A DNA stretch of 53,637 nt. Origin: Ignavibacteriaceae bacterium. GTDB taxonomy: Bacteria; Bacteroidota; Ignavibacteria; Ignavibacteriales; Ignavibacteriaceae. The translations under genes were made by a program, and so were the position numbers. The DNA lies in the NCBI GenBank assembly GCA_013388525.1, contig JACAFA010000138.1:1-53637 (forward strand). The letters run 5' to 3'. Of the stretch, positions 26,318-34,762 are shown in pieces. Under the pieces are notes generated by a model that was not told where the DNA came from, did not search any database, and saw nothing but the letters and a program-made list of their open reading frames with translations. Numbering within the stretch: the first letter of the stretch is position 1; each line of letters opens with the position of its first letter.

Positions 26318-27472
26318 TTAATTTGCATTCAGTGCTTCTATAGATGTTTCTAAAAGTTTGTGAGAGTAAGCAGTATTATGAACTCCCAAACTTAAATCAT
26401 GTTCAATAAAGAAATAATTAAATAGGGCACCTGATAGATAAGCTGGAGCTATCTTTAATGCGCTGCCTCGTGGGCTTTGGCTGCCTGCATTTACTAAATA
26501 ACCTTCGCCGGAATCATATATCCAGTCTCTGGCAATAAGTAAATTTTGTAAGCTATCCAGCAATTCATGGGTTTCAGTTTGACCACCTTTGTAATCAAGA
26601 GAAAATCCTGAGGAAGAATGACAACCTGTTGTTGTACAACCTGTTAGTAATTCCTGATCTTCTCCATGAGTACCTTCGTATCTGATATTCATGGTATGAC
26701 CACCACCGATTCCGGTTCCAGCATTTGGATCAGCCATATGACAAATTACACAGCCTTCCTCCATAATTACACTACTTGAAGTATGGTATGAATCGTTATA
26801 AGTTTCTCCCTGAAATTCAAAGCCACCTTCTCCGGCAAGCATTTGACCCTGCACACCATAGTGCGGATACCAACGATTTGAATTAATTGTAATTGTATCT
26901 GTAGACGCAGTTTTAGTTGGATCCGGCTCTGGATTTAGGGTACGTGTTTTATGACAAGATGCGCAAAGGTTACCTTTGCCATAATCAAACACTAAATCAG
27001 GAACTCCGGCAACCGCAGCTAAAATTGTAACCGGTTCTTCTGTACGTAATGAGAAATCTGCTCGTGAATGCGGTGAATGACAAGCGAAGCAACCAGGAGG
27101 TGATGCGTGAACATTGTTAGTAACTGTTCTGCCGGTTTGAGATTGAACGTAACCTTCAGTAGTATGGCAGGCTGCACAAGAAGCGGTGTTCCTTTCATAA
27201 TCACCACCTACTGCATGCTTGGAAAGAATCCATTGATATTTCCTTCCCCATACGAAGTACGTTGTATCATAGTCAGGGTTATGGCATTCTGCACAAACGA
27301 TTCCCTCTTTGAATCCTTCCCAGTTAACTACTGATCCTGGGCCTGGGTCGCCCGGATCTCCTTTGTCCCCCTTTGGACCTGCGGGACCTTCAGGCCCTTC
27401 GCAGGCTAAGAACAAACCTGCAAACAGAACTGCAGTAATAAGCAGTCTTAAGAGGTTTTTGTATTTATTCAT
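26318..27472 (-). CDS. six-heme c-type cytochrome lipoprotein with collagen-like linker
   Basis: This 384-residue protein is the last gene of the porin-cytochrome operon. Residues 1-23 are a lipoprotein signal with the acylated Cys at C24 (GLFLAC). Residues 26-46 follow immediately as Gly-x-y triplets (GPE GPA GPK GDK GDP GDP), a collagen-like linker. Heme-binding motifs in order are CAECH, CAACH, CFACH, CASCH, CVICH and CTTTGCH, so five CxxCH plus one CxxxxCH. Many extra His residues could be distal ligands. The last 110 residues carry no hemes. It probably sits on the outer membrane as an electron exit. The ATG is preceded by AAGGAGT. Confidence 0.9.
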   Translation of the reverse strand: MNKYKNLLRLLITAVLFAGLFLACEGPEGPAGPKGDKGDPGDPGPGSVVNWEGFKEGIVCAECHNPDYDTTYFVWGRKYQWILSKHAVGGDYERNTASCAACHTTEGYVQSQTGRTVTNNVHASPPGCFACHSPHSRADFSLRTEEPVTILAAVAGVPDLVFDYGKGNLCASCHKTRTLNPEPDPTKTASTDTITINSNRWYPHYGVQGQMLAGEGGFEFQGETYNDSYHTSSSVIMEEGCVICHMADPNAGTGIGGGHTMNIRYEGTHGEDQELLTGCTTTGCHSSSGFSLDYKGGQTETHELLDSLQNLLIARDWIYDSGEGYLVNAGSQSPRGSALKIAPAYLSGALFNYFFIEHDLSLGVHNTAYSHKLLETSIEALNAN

Positions 27473-27518
27473 ATAAGTACTCCTTGTTGATTAATTAGTT
27501 TTATTAATGATTAGTGAG

Positions 27519-28604
27519 CTAGTATTTAATATCACTTCCAAATAGATTTAACAACCCGTCAATATGTTTAGATGGATTAATAATCTTAAGATTAGCATCT
27601 ACAACTCCTCCATGACAAACTGAACAATTACTACTACCCGGGTGATTTCCTCCCTGGGATTGAGTTTTTGGTAAAGGATTCGATCCATCTCCATGACAAC
27701 TTCCACATTGCGAACTTGATGGGTCATTCCAAACTGCTTTATTATCTATGTTTCCATTCTTAAAATATCCGTGACAATATGTATTTGTACACGTTAAATC
27801 AGCAGTATTATAAACAGGTGCAGGAATATAAGTTGGTTGATTTGGATCAATCTGAACTGAGGGTGCTGTATCATCGTTTGTGGTTACTTTAGCTATATTA
27901 CTATAGATTATAACTTCTGCACGATTATCTGCATCAATGTGTCCGTTCGTTTGATAAACATCGCCCGGAACATTATGACAATCTGTACAAGAAAGAGTTT
28001 TTCCCTTTTGACTTCCAGCCAGATGAACCTGGTGAGCACCAACTCCTCTTGAAGATGTTGAAGTGTTGCCGTTTAAGTCACGTGGTGGAGCCATACTTGT
28101 TGCACTGCCATGGCAAGTTGCACAATTTTCTGGTCCTCCATAATACGTATGACAATTCAAACAAGTTGGTGATAATGAAGAACCATCCGCATATTTATAG
28201 TTTCCTCCATCATACTTGTTACCATGACAACTCTGGCAGGGTATCATAGCCCATTGATTTTTTTGGATGTAATTGCCATGAAAATTTTCACTCGTTGGAT
28301 CAACTATACCATTGACATGCACTCCAATCGAAGGATGGCAATCCGTTGTATTACATCCAACACCGGCTACGCCTCCTGAAAAATCTGCTGCATGACATTC
28401 CTGGCAGTCATACATTCCATTAGGTGAACCAGCTATTGTCTTGGGATGATAATTTGCTGAAGTTGGAATATAAATACTATCACCGTGAGTATTCACTTTG
28501 GGCACTGAAGGAATATCAGTATTCAATTCACTGCAACTTATTAAGTAAATTGAAAAGATAGTTGTCAAAGAATAGAAGAAAATATATTTCATTTTTGTTT
28601 TCAT
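27519..28604 (-). CDS. nine-heme c-type cytochrome lipoprotein of the CxxxxCH/CxxCH type
   Basis: This 361-residue protein starts at the ATG at 28604, with GGAGGT 10 bases upstream overlapping the previous gene's last codons. A longer frame to 28643 would spoil the signal peptide. The lipobox is YLISC with Cys at residue 24. Heme motifs in order are CQECH, CNTTDCH, CQSCH, CLNCH, CATCH, CTDCH, CTNTYCH, CGSCH and CSVCH: seven CxxCH and two CxxxxCH. The alternation of CxxxxCH and CxxCH resembles the Geobacter outer-membrane cytochrome family with that motif. It is probably the extracellular or outer-membrane partner of the barrel encoded two genes upstream. Confidence 0.9.
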   Translation of the reverse strand: MKTKMKYIFFYSLTTIFSIYLISCSELNTDIPSVPKVNTHGDSIYIPTSANYHPKTIAGSPNGMYDCQECHAADFSGGVAGVGCNTTDCHPSIGVHVNGIVDPTSENFHGNYIQKNQWAMIPCQSCHGNKYDGGNYKYADGSSLSPTCLNCHTYYGGPENCATCHGSATSMAPPRDLNGNTSTSSRGVGAHQVHLAGSQKGKTLSCTDCHNVPGDVYQTNGHIDADNRAEVIIYSNIAKVTTNDDTAPSVQIDPNQPTYIPAPVYNTADLTCTNTYCHGYFKNGNIDNKAVWNDPSSSQCGSCHGDGSNPLPKTQSQGGNHPGSSNCSVCHGGVVDANLKIINPSKHIDGLLNLFGSDIKY

Positions 28605-28608
28605 GATT

Positions 28609-29823
28609 TTAGTTACCTCCTTCAGACCCATGACAATAGCCACAAAATCCTATACCTGATGGCGATGAAGGAGTTTGACTCGTATGACAATTATAACAAA
28701 TTGATCCCTGGTTTTCATGCCAATCACCTTCTTCACCACTCATAAAGTTAGAAGCATGTGTTTTGGGGTTCGTTCCTTTGATTCCATCACTATCAAGATG
28801 ACATACAATACAAGTCGGATCAGCACCCTGAACATCATGACAGGATACACATCTTTCAATATCTCTTCTTGCTAATCTTGCGTGATCACCACCTCCTGTA
28901 CCTACACCAATAGTTTTGAACGTTGGTGATAGGTGAGACGATGGAACAATACCTCCTAATGCAAAATCTTGATTCTCTGATTGATGACAGTTTGCACAGA
29001 AAGTTTCAATTTGATGACATGACTGACATTCCTGTGTTTTTCCTTTTGCATCAATTCCGTGAGTAAATCTGTATCCCATGTCGTGAACTTTAAGTATAGC
29101 CTGCTGTCTTGCACCATCAACTGAGTTGCTTGGATAATATGGAGTATAAAAATCATCAGGAAGATTTGTTTCAGTAATCACATTTGTAGCAACGTGACAA
29201 TCCTGACAGGTGGTATTATCATGGCACATCATGCAGTTTGCGTTCAATTCCCAGGATAAGAATTTATGCGAACGGGTAAAATCCACACTCCTGTGATTCT
29301 GAGGCATTAAATAATGTGTTGAAATATGGCAGGACTCGCAAGCATTTGAAGCAATTTTCACTTCATTATGACAAGCTGAACAAATTTCCATTGATGGATT
29401 GACTTCAGCACTTTCGAAACTATATTCAACTTTATCCAATCCTTTGTGGCAGTCAGTACAATTCATTCCCTGAATGTTATGAATCTTATGATTGTAAATG
29501 AGTTCAGATTTCTTCTGAATTAATGGTTCATAATTATCATCTATATGGCAGGTTGCACATTCGTTGTCGTCATTTACATCGTGGCAGTCAACACAGTTAT
29601 CGTGATTCGGAAGTAATCTGTCATTCAAAGAAATACTCTCAGCAACGTTTGAATGGCAGTCCGCACATTCAACTAATTCATAGTGAAGAGTATGCGAGAA
29701 TTTTATTAGTTCTTTGTTGGTCTTAGTTGTATAGACCTTTTGACTAAGGAAAGCTGTAAAGAACAGTAAAGCCGAACTTAATACAAATATTGTTATGTAA
29801 AACTTCTTAATCATAATGTTCAA
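28609..29823 (-). CDS. 14-heme c-type cytochrome
   Basis: This 404-residue protein has an N-terminal hydrophobic segment (residues 7-27), either an uncleaved anchor or a signal peptide, and no lipobox. It has fourteen CxxCH motifs: CADCH, CVDCH, CATCH, CTDCH, CSACH, CESCH, CMMCH, CQDCH, CQSCH, CANCH, CVSCH, CIVCH, CYNCH and CGYCH. Many are preceded by an isolated His 10-20 residues earlier, as in NHKIH and SHKF, a typical bis-His arrangement. Its start overlaps the barrel stop by 4 bases. The tight coupling suggests it is the heme wire that plugs the barrel, as the decaheme subunit does in MtrAB-type conduits. Electron carriage is well supported; the plug role is inferred. Confidence 0.9.
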   Translation of the reverse strand: MNIMIKKFYITIFVLSSALLFFTAFLSQKVYTTKTNKELIKFSHTLHYELVECADCHSNVAESISLNDRLLPNHDNCVDCHDVNDDNECATCHIDDNYEPLIQKKSELIYNHKIHNIQGMNCTDCHKGLDKVEYSFESAEVNPSMEICSACHNEVKIASNACESCHISTHYLMPQNHRSVDFTRSHKFLSWELNANCMMCHDNTTCQDCHVATNVITETNLPDDFYTPYYPSNSVDGARQQAILKVHDMGYRFTHGIDAKGKTQECQSCHQIETFCANCHQSENQDFALGGIVPSSHLSPTFKTIGVGTGGGDHARLARRDIERCVSCHDVQGADPTCIVCHLDSDGIKGTNPKTHASNFMSGEEGDWHENQGSICYNCHTSQTPSSPSGIGFCGYCHGSEGGN

Positions 29824-31091
29824 TCAAAAATAGTATTGAACCAGAAATTAATCTTGAAGAATAATCTCCAGTCATTGTTATAAATCTTGTTGTTTAGATA
29901 CTGTCCCTGAATATCAAATGACAGCGTTCTAAATGGTCTGAAATTGGTTCCCGCCAGGACTGAGACTAATTCGTTATTTGGATCGTCTTTTGATAACTTA
30001 TAACGAGTATATGAAAATCCTAATGAAGGAGTAATAAGCCCATCAAGTTGAGCGAAGGCAGTATAAAGCGAAATCGCATCCATCTCACCAGCATAACCAA
30101 AATTCTTTCTGGCGGTGATTGTGCCGTAAGGAGATGTCACTCCCAAAGTTACCCTCTGCGATCTCTCATCTTTATAAGTTACATTTGCAAATTTTCCAAT
30201 TACCGTATACTTGTTTTCGATTAAATAATCCACTCCACATTCAATTTCCCAGGTGTTGCCATAATCAAAAACAGAGAAGATAGAATTATATCTTATTTTT
30301 GGTTCTCTATAATTGTAATAAGCAGTTATACCGAGGTTTTTAATCTGCTCGTATCTTCCTGAAATCTCAAATCTTGATGAAGTTTTGAAGTTAAGATCAT
30401 AATCGTATCTGATATTTCCACTGCCGAAATTCTGCCTGAAATAAGAAACTTCACCGGAGACAAACTGATATTGATTTGATTTATTTTCAATTAAAACATT
30501 TATTGGATTTAAATCAGGATCTAATCTTACGGCATTATAAGACTGGCTTGAAAAATTTTTATTGATATACTTTGCACTCAATCTCCAGTCTTCCAAAGCA
30601 AGAACTGTAAACTCTCCACCAAGCAAATAATTTTCGCTCCAGTTATCAATGATTTCAAGCTTCTGGTAAGCAGGGACATTTCCACCATAATAGCCAAGTA
30701 ATTTATAACCCTTGTAATTAAAACCGAGAGTTGCACCATCAAAAACACCACCTGCTACCGAGTTGAAGAGAGGTTGTCTGCCTAATCTTAATGAAGCTAC
30801 ATCAAAAATCTTTTGAATATCAGCATAAAGATTATATACTCTGAACCTCGGATCATATTGCATTTTGTTTGCGATATCATACTCAAGATTAAAATTAGAA
30901 CGCAGCCACAGATTTTCTTTCCCAAAATTGAAGGAAAGCATTTGATAAGTTCTGGCATGAGTATTTGATGAACCGGTAGAATCAAATCTTTCAAAAGTAT
31001 AAACAGAACTGGAGAACCTACCGTTAAGACTTTGCGGGAAATTTATATATAGCATCCCGCTCGCTAAAATAAACAGTAGAATTTTTTTCAT
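29820..31091 (-). CDS. outer-membrane beta-barrel (porin of the cytochrome conduit)
   Basis: This 423-residue protein has a signal peptide (residues 1-23). The rest is amphipathic strands alternating aromatic and polar residues, with Tyr/Phe/Asn-rich segments and no cysteines. The C-terminus (FFKINFWFNTIFD) looks like a closing beta-strand. Residues about 95-135 (LRLGRQPLFNSVAGGVFDGATLGF) resemble carbohydrate-porin-like outer-membrane proteins. It lies between the four-heme and 14-heme genes and overlaps the latter by 4 bases. This is the gene order expected for a porin-cytochrome conduit. There is no clear sequence match to MtrB by eye, so its role rests on context. Confidence 0.82.
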   Translation of the reverse strand: MKKILLFILASGMLYINFPQSLNGRFSSSVYTFERFDSTGSSNTHARTYQMLSFNFGKENLWLRSNFNLEYDIANKMQYDPRFRVYNLYADIQKIFDVASLRLGRQPLFNSVAGGVFDGATLGFNYKGYKLLGYYGGNVPAYQKLEIIDNWSENYLLGGEFTVLALEDWRLSAKYINKNFSSQSYNAVRLDPDLNPINVLIENKSNQYQFVSGEVSYFRQNFGSGNIRYDYDLNFKTSSRFEISGRYEQIKNLGITAYYNYREPKIRYNSIFSVFDYGNTWEIECGVDYLIENKYTVIGKFANVTYKDERSQRVTLGVTSPYGTITARKNFGYAGEMDAISLYTAFAQLDGLITPSLGFSYTRYKLSKDDPNNELVSVLAGTNFRPFRTLSFDIQGQYLNNKIYNNDWRLFFKINFWFNTIFD

Positions 31092-31119
31092 ATAGTTTTA
31101 AAACTATTTAATAAAGTTT

Positions 31120-31653
31120 TTATTCTTTTGGAACCGAATGCCTTATTTTTGCCCACGACTCTTCAAAATTGAATTCAACATAAGTGGGACTTTCAGCATT
31201 ATGACAACCAATGCAGAAATCTTCAATCTTATCGTACACAATCAATCCATTCTTCACAGCTTCTTCACGGTTTTCCATAACTTTTTTACTTTTATAATCC
31301 GATCCCGGTCCGTGACAGGTTTCGCACTGCACACCTTCTTCAACTTTAAATTTTTCTCCGATTAACTTGGCATCAACATTATAACCTGATGCATGGCATT
31401 TCAGACATTCCGGTGTTTCTACGGCCTTAGTAGAGAAACCTTTCTCTTTAGCAATCTGATCTGCTTTTTCGGTTTGAAGTGTTAAGAAAGCTTGTGCGTG
31501 TTTACTGCTCTCCCAAATTGATAATTGACTACCCTGCTTTTCAGTTTTATGGCACATTCCACAAGAACTTACGCCAATATAGCTGTGTTCTGTTTGAGCA
31601 GAGATAAAAAAGAAAGGTAAACTGATGAGCGTTATAATGAATCTGATGAACAT
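31120..31653 (-). CDS. four-heme periplasmic cytochrome, cytochrome c554-like
   Basis: This 177-residue first gene of the operon has a signal peptide cleaved after FISA. Heme motifs are at residues 31-35 (CGMCH), 83-87 (CLKCH), 110-114 (CETCH) and 147-151 (CIGCH). The segments YIGVSSCGMCH and VQCETCHGPGSDYKS with HASGYN match the cytochrome c554/NrfB-like tetraheme family. Histidines such as KHAQAF and the C-terminal RHSVPKE could supply distal ligands. The start is strong (GGAGGG before the ATG). It is the likely periplasmic electron donor or acceptor for the conduit genes downstream. A leader with a terminator-like attenuator precedes it. Confidence 0.9.
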   Translation of the reverse strand: MFIRFIITLISLPFFFISAQTEHSYIGVSSCGMCHKTEKQGSQLSIWESSKHAQAFLTLQTEKADQIAKEKGFSTKAVETPECLKCHASGYNVDAKLIGEKFKVEEGVQCETCHGPGSDYKSKKVMENREEAVKNGLIVYDKIEDFCIGCHNAESPTYVEFNFEESWAKIRHSVPKE

Positions 31654-31705
31654 GATCCCTCCAAAAAAATTATTTAATCTTCAATTACTATTTACTCAAT
31701 GTCTT

Positions 31706-31758
31706 AAAAAAAACAAAGGAGAGCACAACAGCAATTTACTACACGGCTCTCCTTTGTT
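31706..31758 (-). promoter_or_regulatory. transcription attenuator in the cytochrome-operon leader
   Basis: A perfect 13-bp stem (AACAAAGGAGAGC at 31712-31724 with GCTCTCCTTTGTT at 31746-31758), read on the minus strand, is followed by a run of eight T residues (from 31713 to 31706, overlapping the stem end). This is a strong intrinsic terminator 53 bases before the first cytochrome start. Bases 31762-31767 can instead pair with 31749-31754 (CTCCTT with AAGGAG), which would break the terminator stem. No known riboswitch class is recognised. It could alternatively be the 3' end of a small RNA. Confidence 0.65.
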
Positions 31759-31803
31759 ACTAAGGAGGCTATGCCTGAAATTGACAATTTTCACACCAAT
31801 AAA

Positions 31804-31809
31804 ATTATA
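31804..31809 (-). promoter_or_regulatory. candidate -10 box of the cytochrome operon
   Basis: TATAAT on the minus strand lies about 45 bases upstream of the attenuator stem, giving a leader of roughly 145 bases. The matching -35 (TTAGAA at 17-base spacing) is poor, and AT-rich sequence yields such boxes by chance. Confidence 0.25.
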
Positions 31810-32113
31810 TGATTAATTATAAATTCTTCTAAAATTTTAATTTTTTTAGCTGGTATATTCCAATTATTGAGAATTGACAAATATTTCTTCTCATTCATTA
31901 GAAAAGCAATATCTAATGAATATTCAATCTTAATTACTATAAGAAAAGCTATGTCTGTCAGATATTTTTTTCACATACTTTAATGAGTGATAATAATTTA
32001 TTTCACTTAATATCCAGGATGCTTTTGGTTCATAGTTTGCCAAGTTATTTTCATTTTTGATTCAAATAGATTTAAGTATCTTTTCATTAAAGAATTAAAG
32101 GAAATATTTTGTT

Positions 32114-32560
32114 ATGCTAAAAACTATTGCAATTATTTTATCAGGTTTCAGTTTAATACTTGCCCAGCAGGAAGAGCAACACGTTTGGAAAGTTGTAAAT
32201 GCCGATAATGGCACAAAATTCTGGTATGATGCTTCATCAGTAGATACGATGAAAGCAGACCGATTTAATATCTGGATTCTCGAAACATATCAACCACCCA
32301 AACAGTACGAGGGAATTGATGGAGATGTTTTCAGAGCAAAAACTCTGTATACTATAAATCTAACAACAGTAAAATATGGCATATTAAAAGTCCGTTATTA
32401 TGACCTTAGCAATAAAGAAATTTTTTCATTTGATTATGATAAGCCAATGCCTCCGGAAAGTATAAGATTTCCTTACCCGATTACTGATGATTCTATACTT
32501 TTTTATTTGATAAAAGAATTATTTGGTCCTAAAGGTGAGAAGCTTCCAAAAATAAATTAA
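32114..32560 (+). CDS. small secreted protein, surface-adhesin-E-like
   Basis: This 148-residue protein has a signal peptide of about 17 residues ending before QQEEQ. The mature part begins VWKVVNADNGTKFWYDASSV, then DRFNIWILETY. This Trp..Asp-Gly..Tyr-Asp pattern is typical of the small beta-rich surface-adhesin protein E-like domain used for many unrelated envelope proteins. It has no cysteines or membrane helix beyond the signal. The ATG is preceded by AAAGGA. It is divergent from the cytochrome operon and convergent with clpS. Function unknown; a link to the cytochromes is possible but unsupported. Confidence 0.68.
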   Translation: MLKTIAIILSGFSLILAQQEEQHVWKVVNADNGTKFWYDASSVDTMKADRFNIWILETYQPPKQYEGIDGDVFRAKTLYTINLTTVKYGILKVRYYDLSNKEIFSFDYDKPMPPESIRFPYPITDDSILFYLIKELFGPKGEKLPKIN

Positions 32561-32579
32561 GGATGACTCGGGTTTTTAA

Positions 32580-32894
32580 CTAAGTTTCTATTTGAGTGTG
32601 CAGCAAAATTTCCTCAAGAATTCCCGAAACTCTGAGGCAATCTTCTAATTCACCGGAGTAAACAACTGCTTTTCCATTAACATGCACTTCAAAAGTTTTG
32701 TCTCTTGCTTCTATAAATGAACATTTCGTTGCTTTCATAATTTGTGTTATCACTTCTTCAAAAGTGTGCCAGTCATCGTTAAAAAGAATAACGCGGCTTC
32801 CGAGGTTGATATCAGTTTTTTCCTCATCAAGATTCGTTATTTCTGGCGCCTGCTTTGTTGGGATTTCCATATCGTGAAAATAATTATTAGACAT
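32580..32894 (-). CDS. clpS: ClpS-type N-recognin adaptor
   Basis: This 104-residue cytosolic protein delivers N-degron substrates to the ClpAP or ClpCP protease. The core is recognisable: RVILFNDDWHTFEEVITQIM carries the conserved N-D-D, and FEVHVNGKAVVYSGELEDCLR corresponds to the vH-x-x-G...y motif. The first 30 residues are a variable arm. No clpA or clpC is in the window. It is divergent from etfB. Confidence 0.88.
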   Translation of the reverse strand: MSNNYFHDMEIPTKQAPEITNLDEEKTDINLGSRVILFNDDWHTFEEVITQIMKATKCSFIEARDKTFEVHVNGKAVVYSGELEDCLRVSGILEEILLHTQIET

Positions 32895-33014
32895 TGAAAA
32901 TTAAAGAAACATTTTAATTTAAAATTAATTACTGTCTGATGATTCATTTAATTGCTTTTATATCATAGCGTCTATATATTTTCGAGTAAAATAATGTAAA
33001 AAAATGGAGAATAA

Positions 33015-33764
33015 ATGAAAATAGTTGTATGTATAAGTCACGTTCCCGATACCGCAACAAGAATCAAAGTTGGAAGTGACAGAAAAACTATAGACCCCAC
33101 CGGTGTTACCTATATTATAAATCCTTATGATGAATATGCAGTAGAAGAAGCATTAAAAATGAAGGAGAAGTCTTTAGCAGATGAAGTGATTGTAATAACT
33201 CTTGGATCAGAAAGTAGTAAAGAAACCATACGCAAAGCGTTAGCAATGGGCGCTGACAGAGGTATTTTATTAAAGGATGATTCACCAAGAGATTCTTTCG
33301 GAGTTGCAAAAGCTCTTGCCGAAGAAATAAAAACTCAGGGCGCACAATTAGTATTTATGGGAAAACAATCAGTTGATTACGATAATTCTATTGTCGGACA
33401 AATGACGGCAGAACTTCTTGACTTTGATTGCATTCCGGTGTGTGTTATGCTTGAAATTAATGGAAACAAAATTATTGCCGAACGTGAAATTGAAGGAGGA
33501 AGAGAAGTTGTTGAAGCTTCATTACCTGCCATTATCACCTGCCAAAAAGGACTTAATGAACCCCGTTATGCTTCTTTAAAAGGAATTATGGCTGCAAAGA
33601 AAAAACCAATTGATGAGAAAGTAGCAGCAGCTTACACACCAATGAGTGAAATAATTAGTATGCATCTACCGGCAGGAAAACAACCGGGAAGAATTGTTGG
33701 CAGTGATGCTGCTGCTGTTCCGGAACTTGTAAGATTATTAAAAGAAGAAGCAAAAGTAATTTAA
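33015..33764 (+). CDS. etfB: electron transfer flavoprotein beta subunit
   Basis: This 249-residue ETF beta subunit binds AMP (or FAD) and forms a heterodimer with EtfA. The N-terminal CISHVPDTATRIKV, the NPYDEYAVEEALKMKE segment and the signature VDYDNSIVGQMTAELL are present, with EREIEGGREVVEASLPAI near the end. The ATG lies seven bases after GGAG. EtfA follows after 13 bases. ETFs pass electrons from acyl-CoA and similar dehydrogenases to quinone oxidoreductases; no partner dehydrogenase is adjacent here. Confidence 0.95.
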   Translation: MKIVVCISHVPDTATRIKVGSDRKTIDPTGVTYIINPYDEYAVEEALKMKEKSLADEVIVITLGSESSKETIRKALAMGADRGILLKDDSPRDSFGVAKALAEEIKTQGAQLVFMGKQSVDYDNSIVGQMTAELLDFDCIPVCVMLEINGNKIIAEREIEGGREVVEASLPAIITCQKGLNEPRYASLKGIMAAKKKPIDEKVAAAYTPMSEIISMHLPAGKQPGRIVGSDAAAVPELVRLLKEEAKVI

Positions 33765-33777
33765 GGGAGATTATAAA

Positions 33778-34752
33778 ATGGCAAATAAAATTCTGGTTGT
33801 TCTTGAACAAAGAGATGGTCAAATTAAAAGATCAGCATTTGAAGCAGTAAGTACGGCATCAAATCTTGCTAAAGATTTAAACACAGGTGCTGATGCAGTT
33901 GTAGTTGGTGATACAATTTCTAACATAAACGATATTTCAAAATATGGTATTCAAAAAGTTTTTCATCTTAAAAATTCAGAGTTAGCTAAATATTCATCTT
34001 CAGGTTATACTGAAACCATAAGTAATTTTGCCAAAGAATTTGATTATGATATTCTTATTCTATCAAATACTGCTCTCGGTAAGGATTTAGCTCCAAGACT
34101 CAGTGTTAGATTAAATGCTTCCTGCATTGTCGATTGTGTTAAGCTATCAATCTCAGAAAATGAAATAGTTTTTACCAGACCAATTTACGCCGGTAAAGCT
34201 TTGATTGATGTAAAACTTCTGAGCAATAAAAAAGTTATAACCCTTCGACCAAACGTATTTAAAGCACAGGTTATCGATAATCCACCTGCAACTGAAATTA
34301 CAGTTAGGGAGATAACATCAGTAAATCTTAGAAGCAGAGTTACATCATTCAAAAAATCAGAAGGCAAACTTGACGTAGCAGAAGCTGACATTATTGTTTC
34401 GGGTGGAAGAGGAATGAAGGGTCCGGAAAATTTTCATCTTATTGAAGAACTCGCTGATGCGCTCGGCGCTGCTGTTGGTGCATCGAGAGCTGTTGTTGAC
34501 GCCGGCTGGAGACCTCACAGCGAACAGGTTGGTCAGACAGGAAAAACTGTTTCTCCAACTCTTTATATTGCTTGTGGAATATCGGGTGCAATACAGCACC
34601 TTGCGGGAATGTCTTCATCAAAATATATTGTAGCAGTAAATAAAGATAAAGATGCACCGATATTTAATGTTGCAGATTATGGTATTACCGGTGATCTGTT
34701 TGAAATATTACCAGCACTTACAACTGAAATTAAAAAAGTAAAACAATCCTGA
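33778..34752 (+). CDS. etfA: electron transfer flavoprotein alpha subunit
   Basis: This 324-residue partner of EtfB has an N-terminal alpha/beta domain and a C-terminal FAD-binding domain. The latter shows VSGGRGMKGPENFHLIEEL, GASRAVVDAGWRPHSEQVGQTG, the signature YIACGISGAIQHLAGM and NKDKDAPIFNVADYGI. The residues are typical of the conventional, non-bifurcating-looking group, though that call needs phylogeny. AGGGAG lies upstream of the ATG. Eleven bases separate it from the nuclease-family gene downstream. Confidence 0.95.
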   Translation: MANKILVVLEQRDGQIKRSAFEAVSTASNLAKDLNTGADAVVVGDTISNINDISKYGIQKVFHLKNSELAKYSSSGYTETISNFAKEFDYDILILSNTALGKDLAPRLSVRLNASCIVDCVKLSISENEIVFTRPIYAGKALIDVKLLSNKKVITLRPNVFKAQVIDNPPATEITVREITSVNLRSRVTSFKKSEGKLDVAEADIIVSGGRGMKGPENFHLIEELADALGAAVGASRAVVDAGWRPHSEQVGQTGKTVSPTLYIACGISGAIQHLAGMSSSKYIVAVNKDKDAPIFNVADYGITGDLFEILPALTTEIKKVKQS

Positions 34753-34762
34753 CAGAAATAAT

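Larger units (their letters stand above)
31654..32113. other. long intergenic region carrying the cytochrome-operon leader
   Basis: This 460-base gap between divergent genes is the only gap over 300 bases. The cytochrome side (31654-31810) holds a candidate promoter, a terminator hairpin and a competing stem, described separately. The remainder (31817-32090) is very AT-rich with no convincing gene or further hairpin. The plus-strand gene at 32114 must have its promoter here, but I cannot place it. Confidence 0.7.

Noticed and set aside
31712..31800. GEMM (c-di-GMP/cGAMP) riboswitch in the cytochrome leader
   Set aside because: Only an AGCCTCC-like piece agrees; the tandem GNRA/receptor and GACGCAAAGCC half-sites are missing.
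31625..31816. Plus-strand ORF across the cytochrome leader
   Set aside because: It is antisense to the first cytochrome gene end and the attenuator, with a non-protein-like composition.
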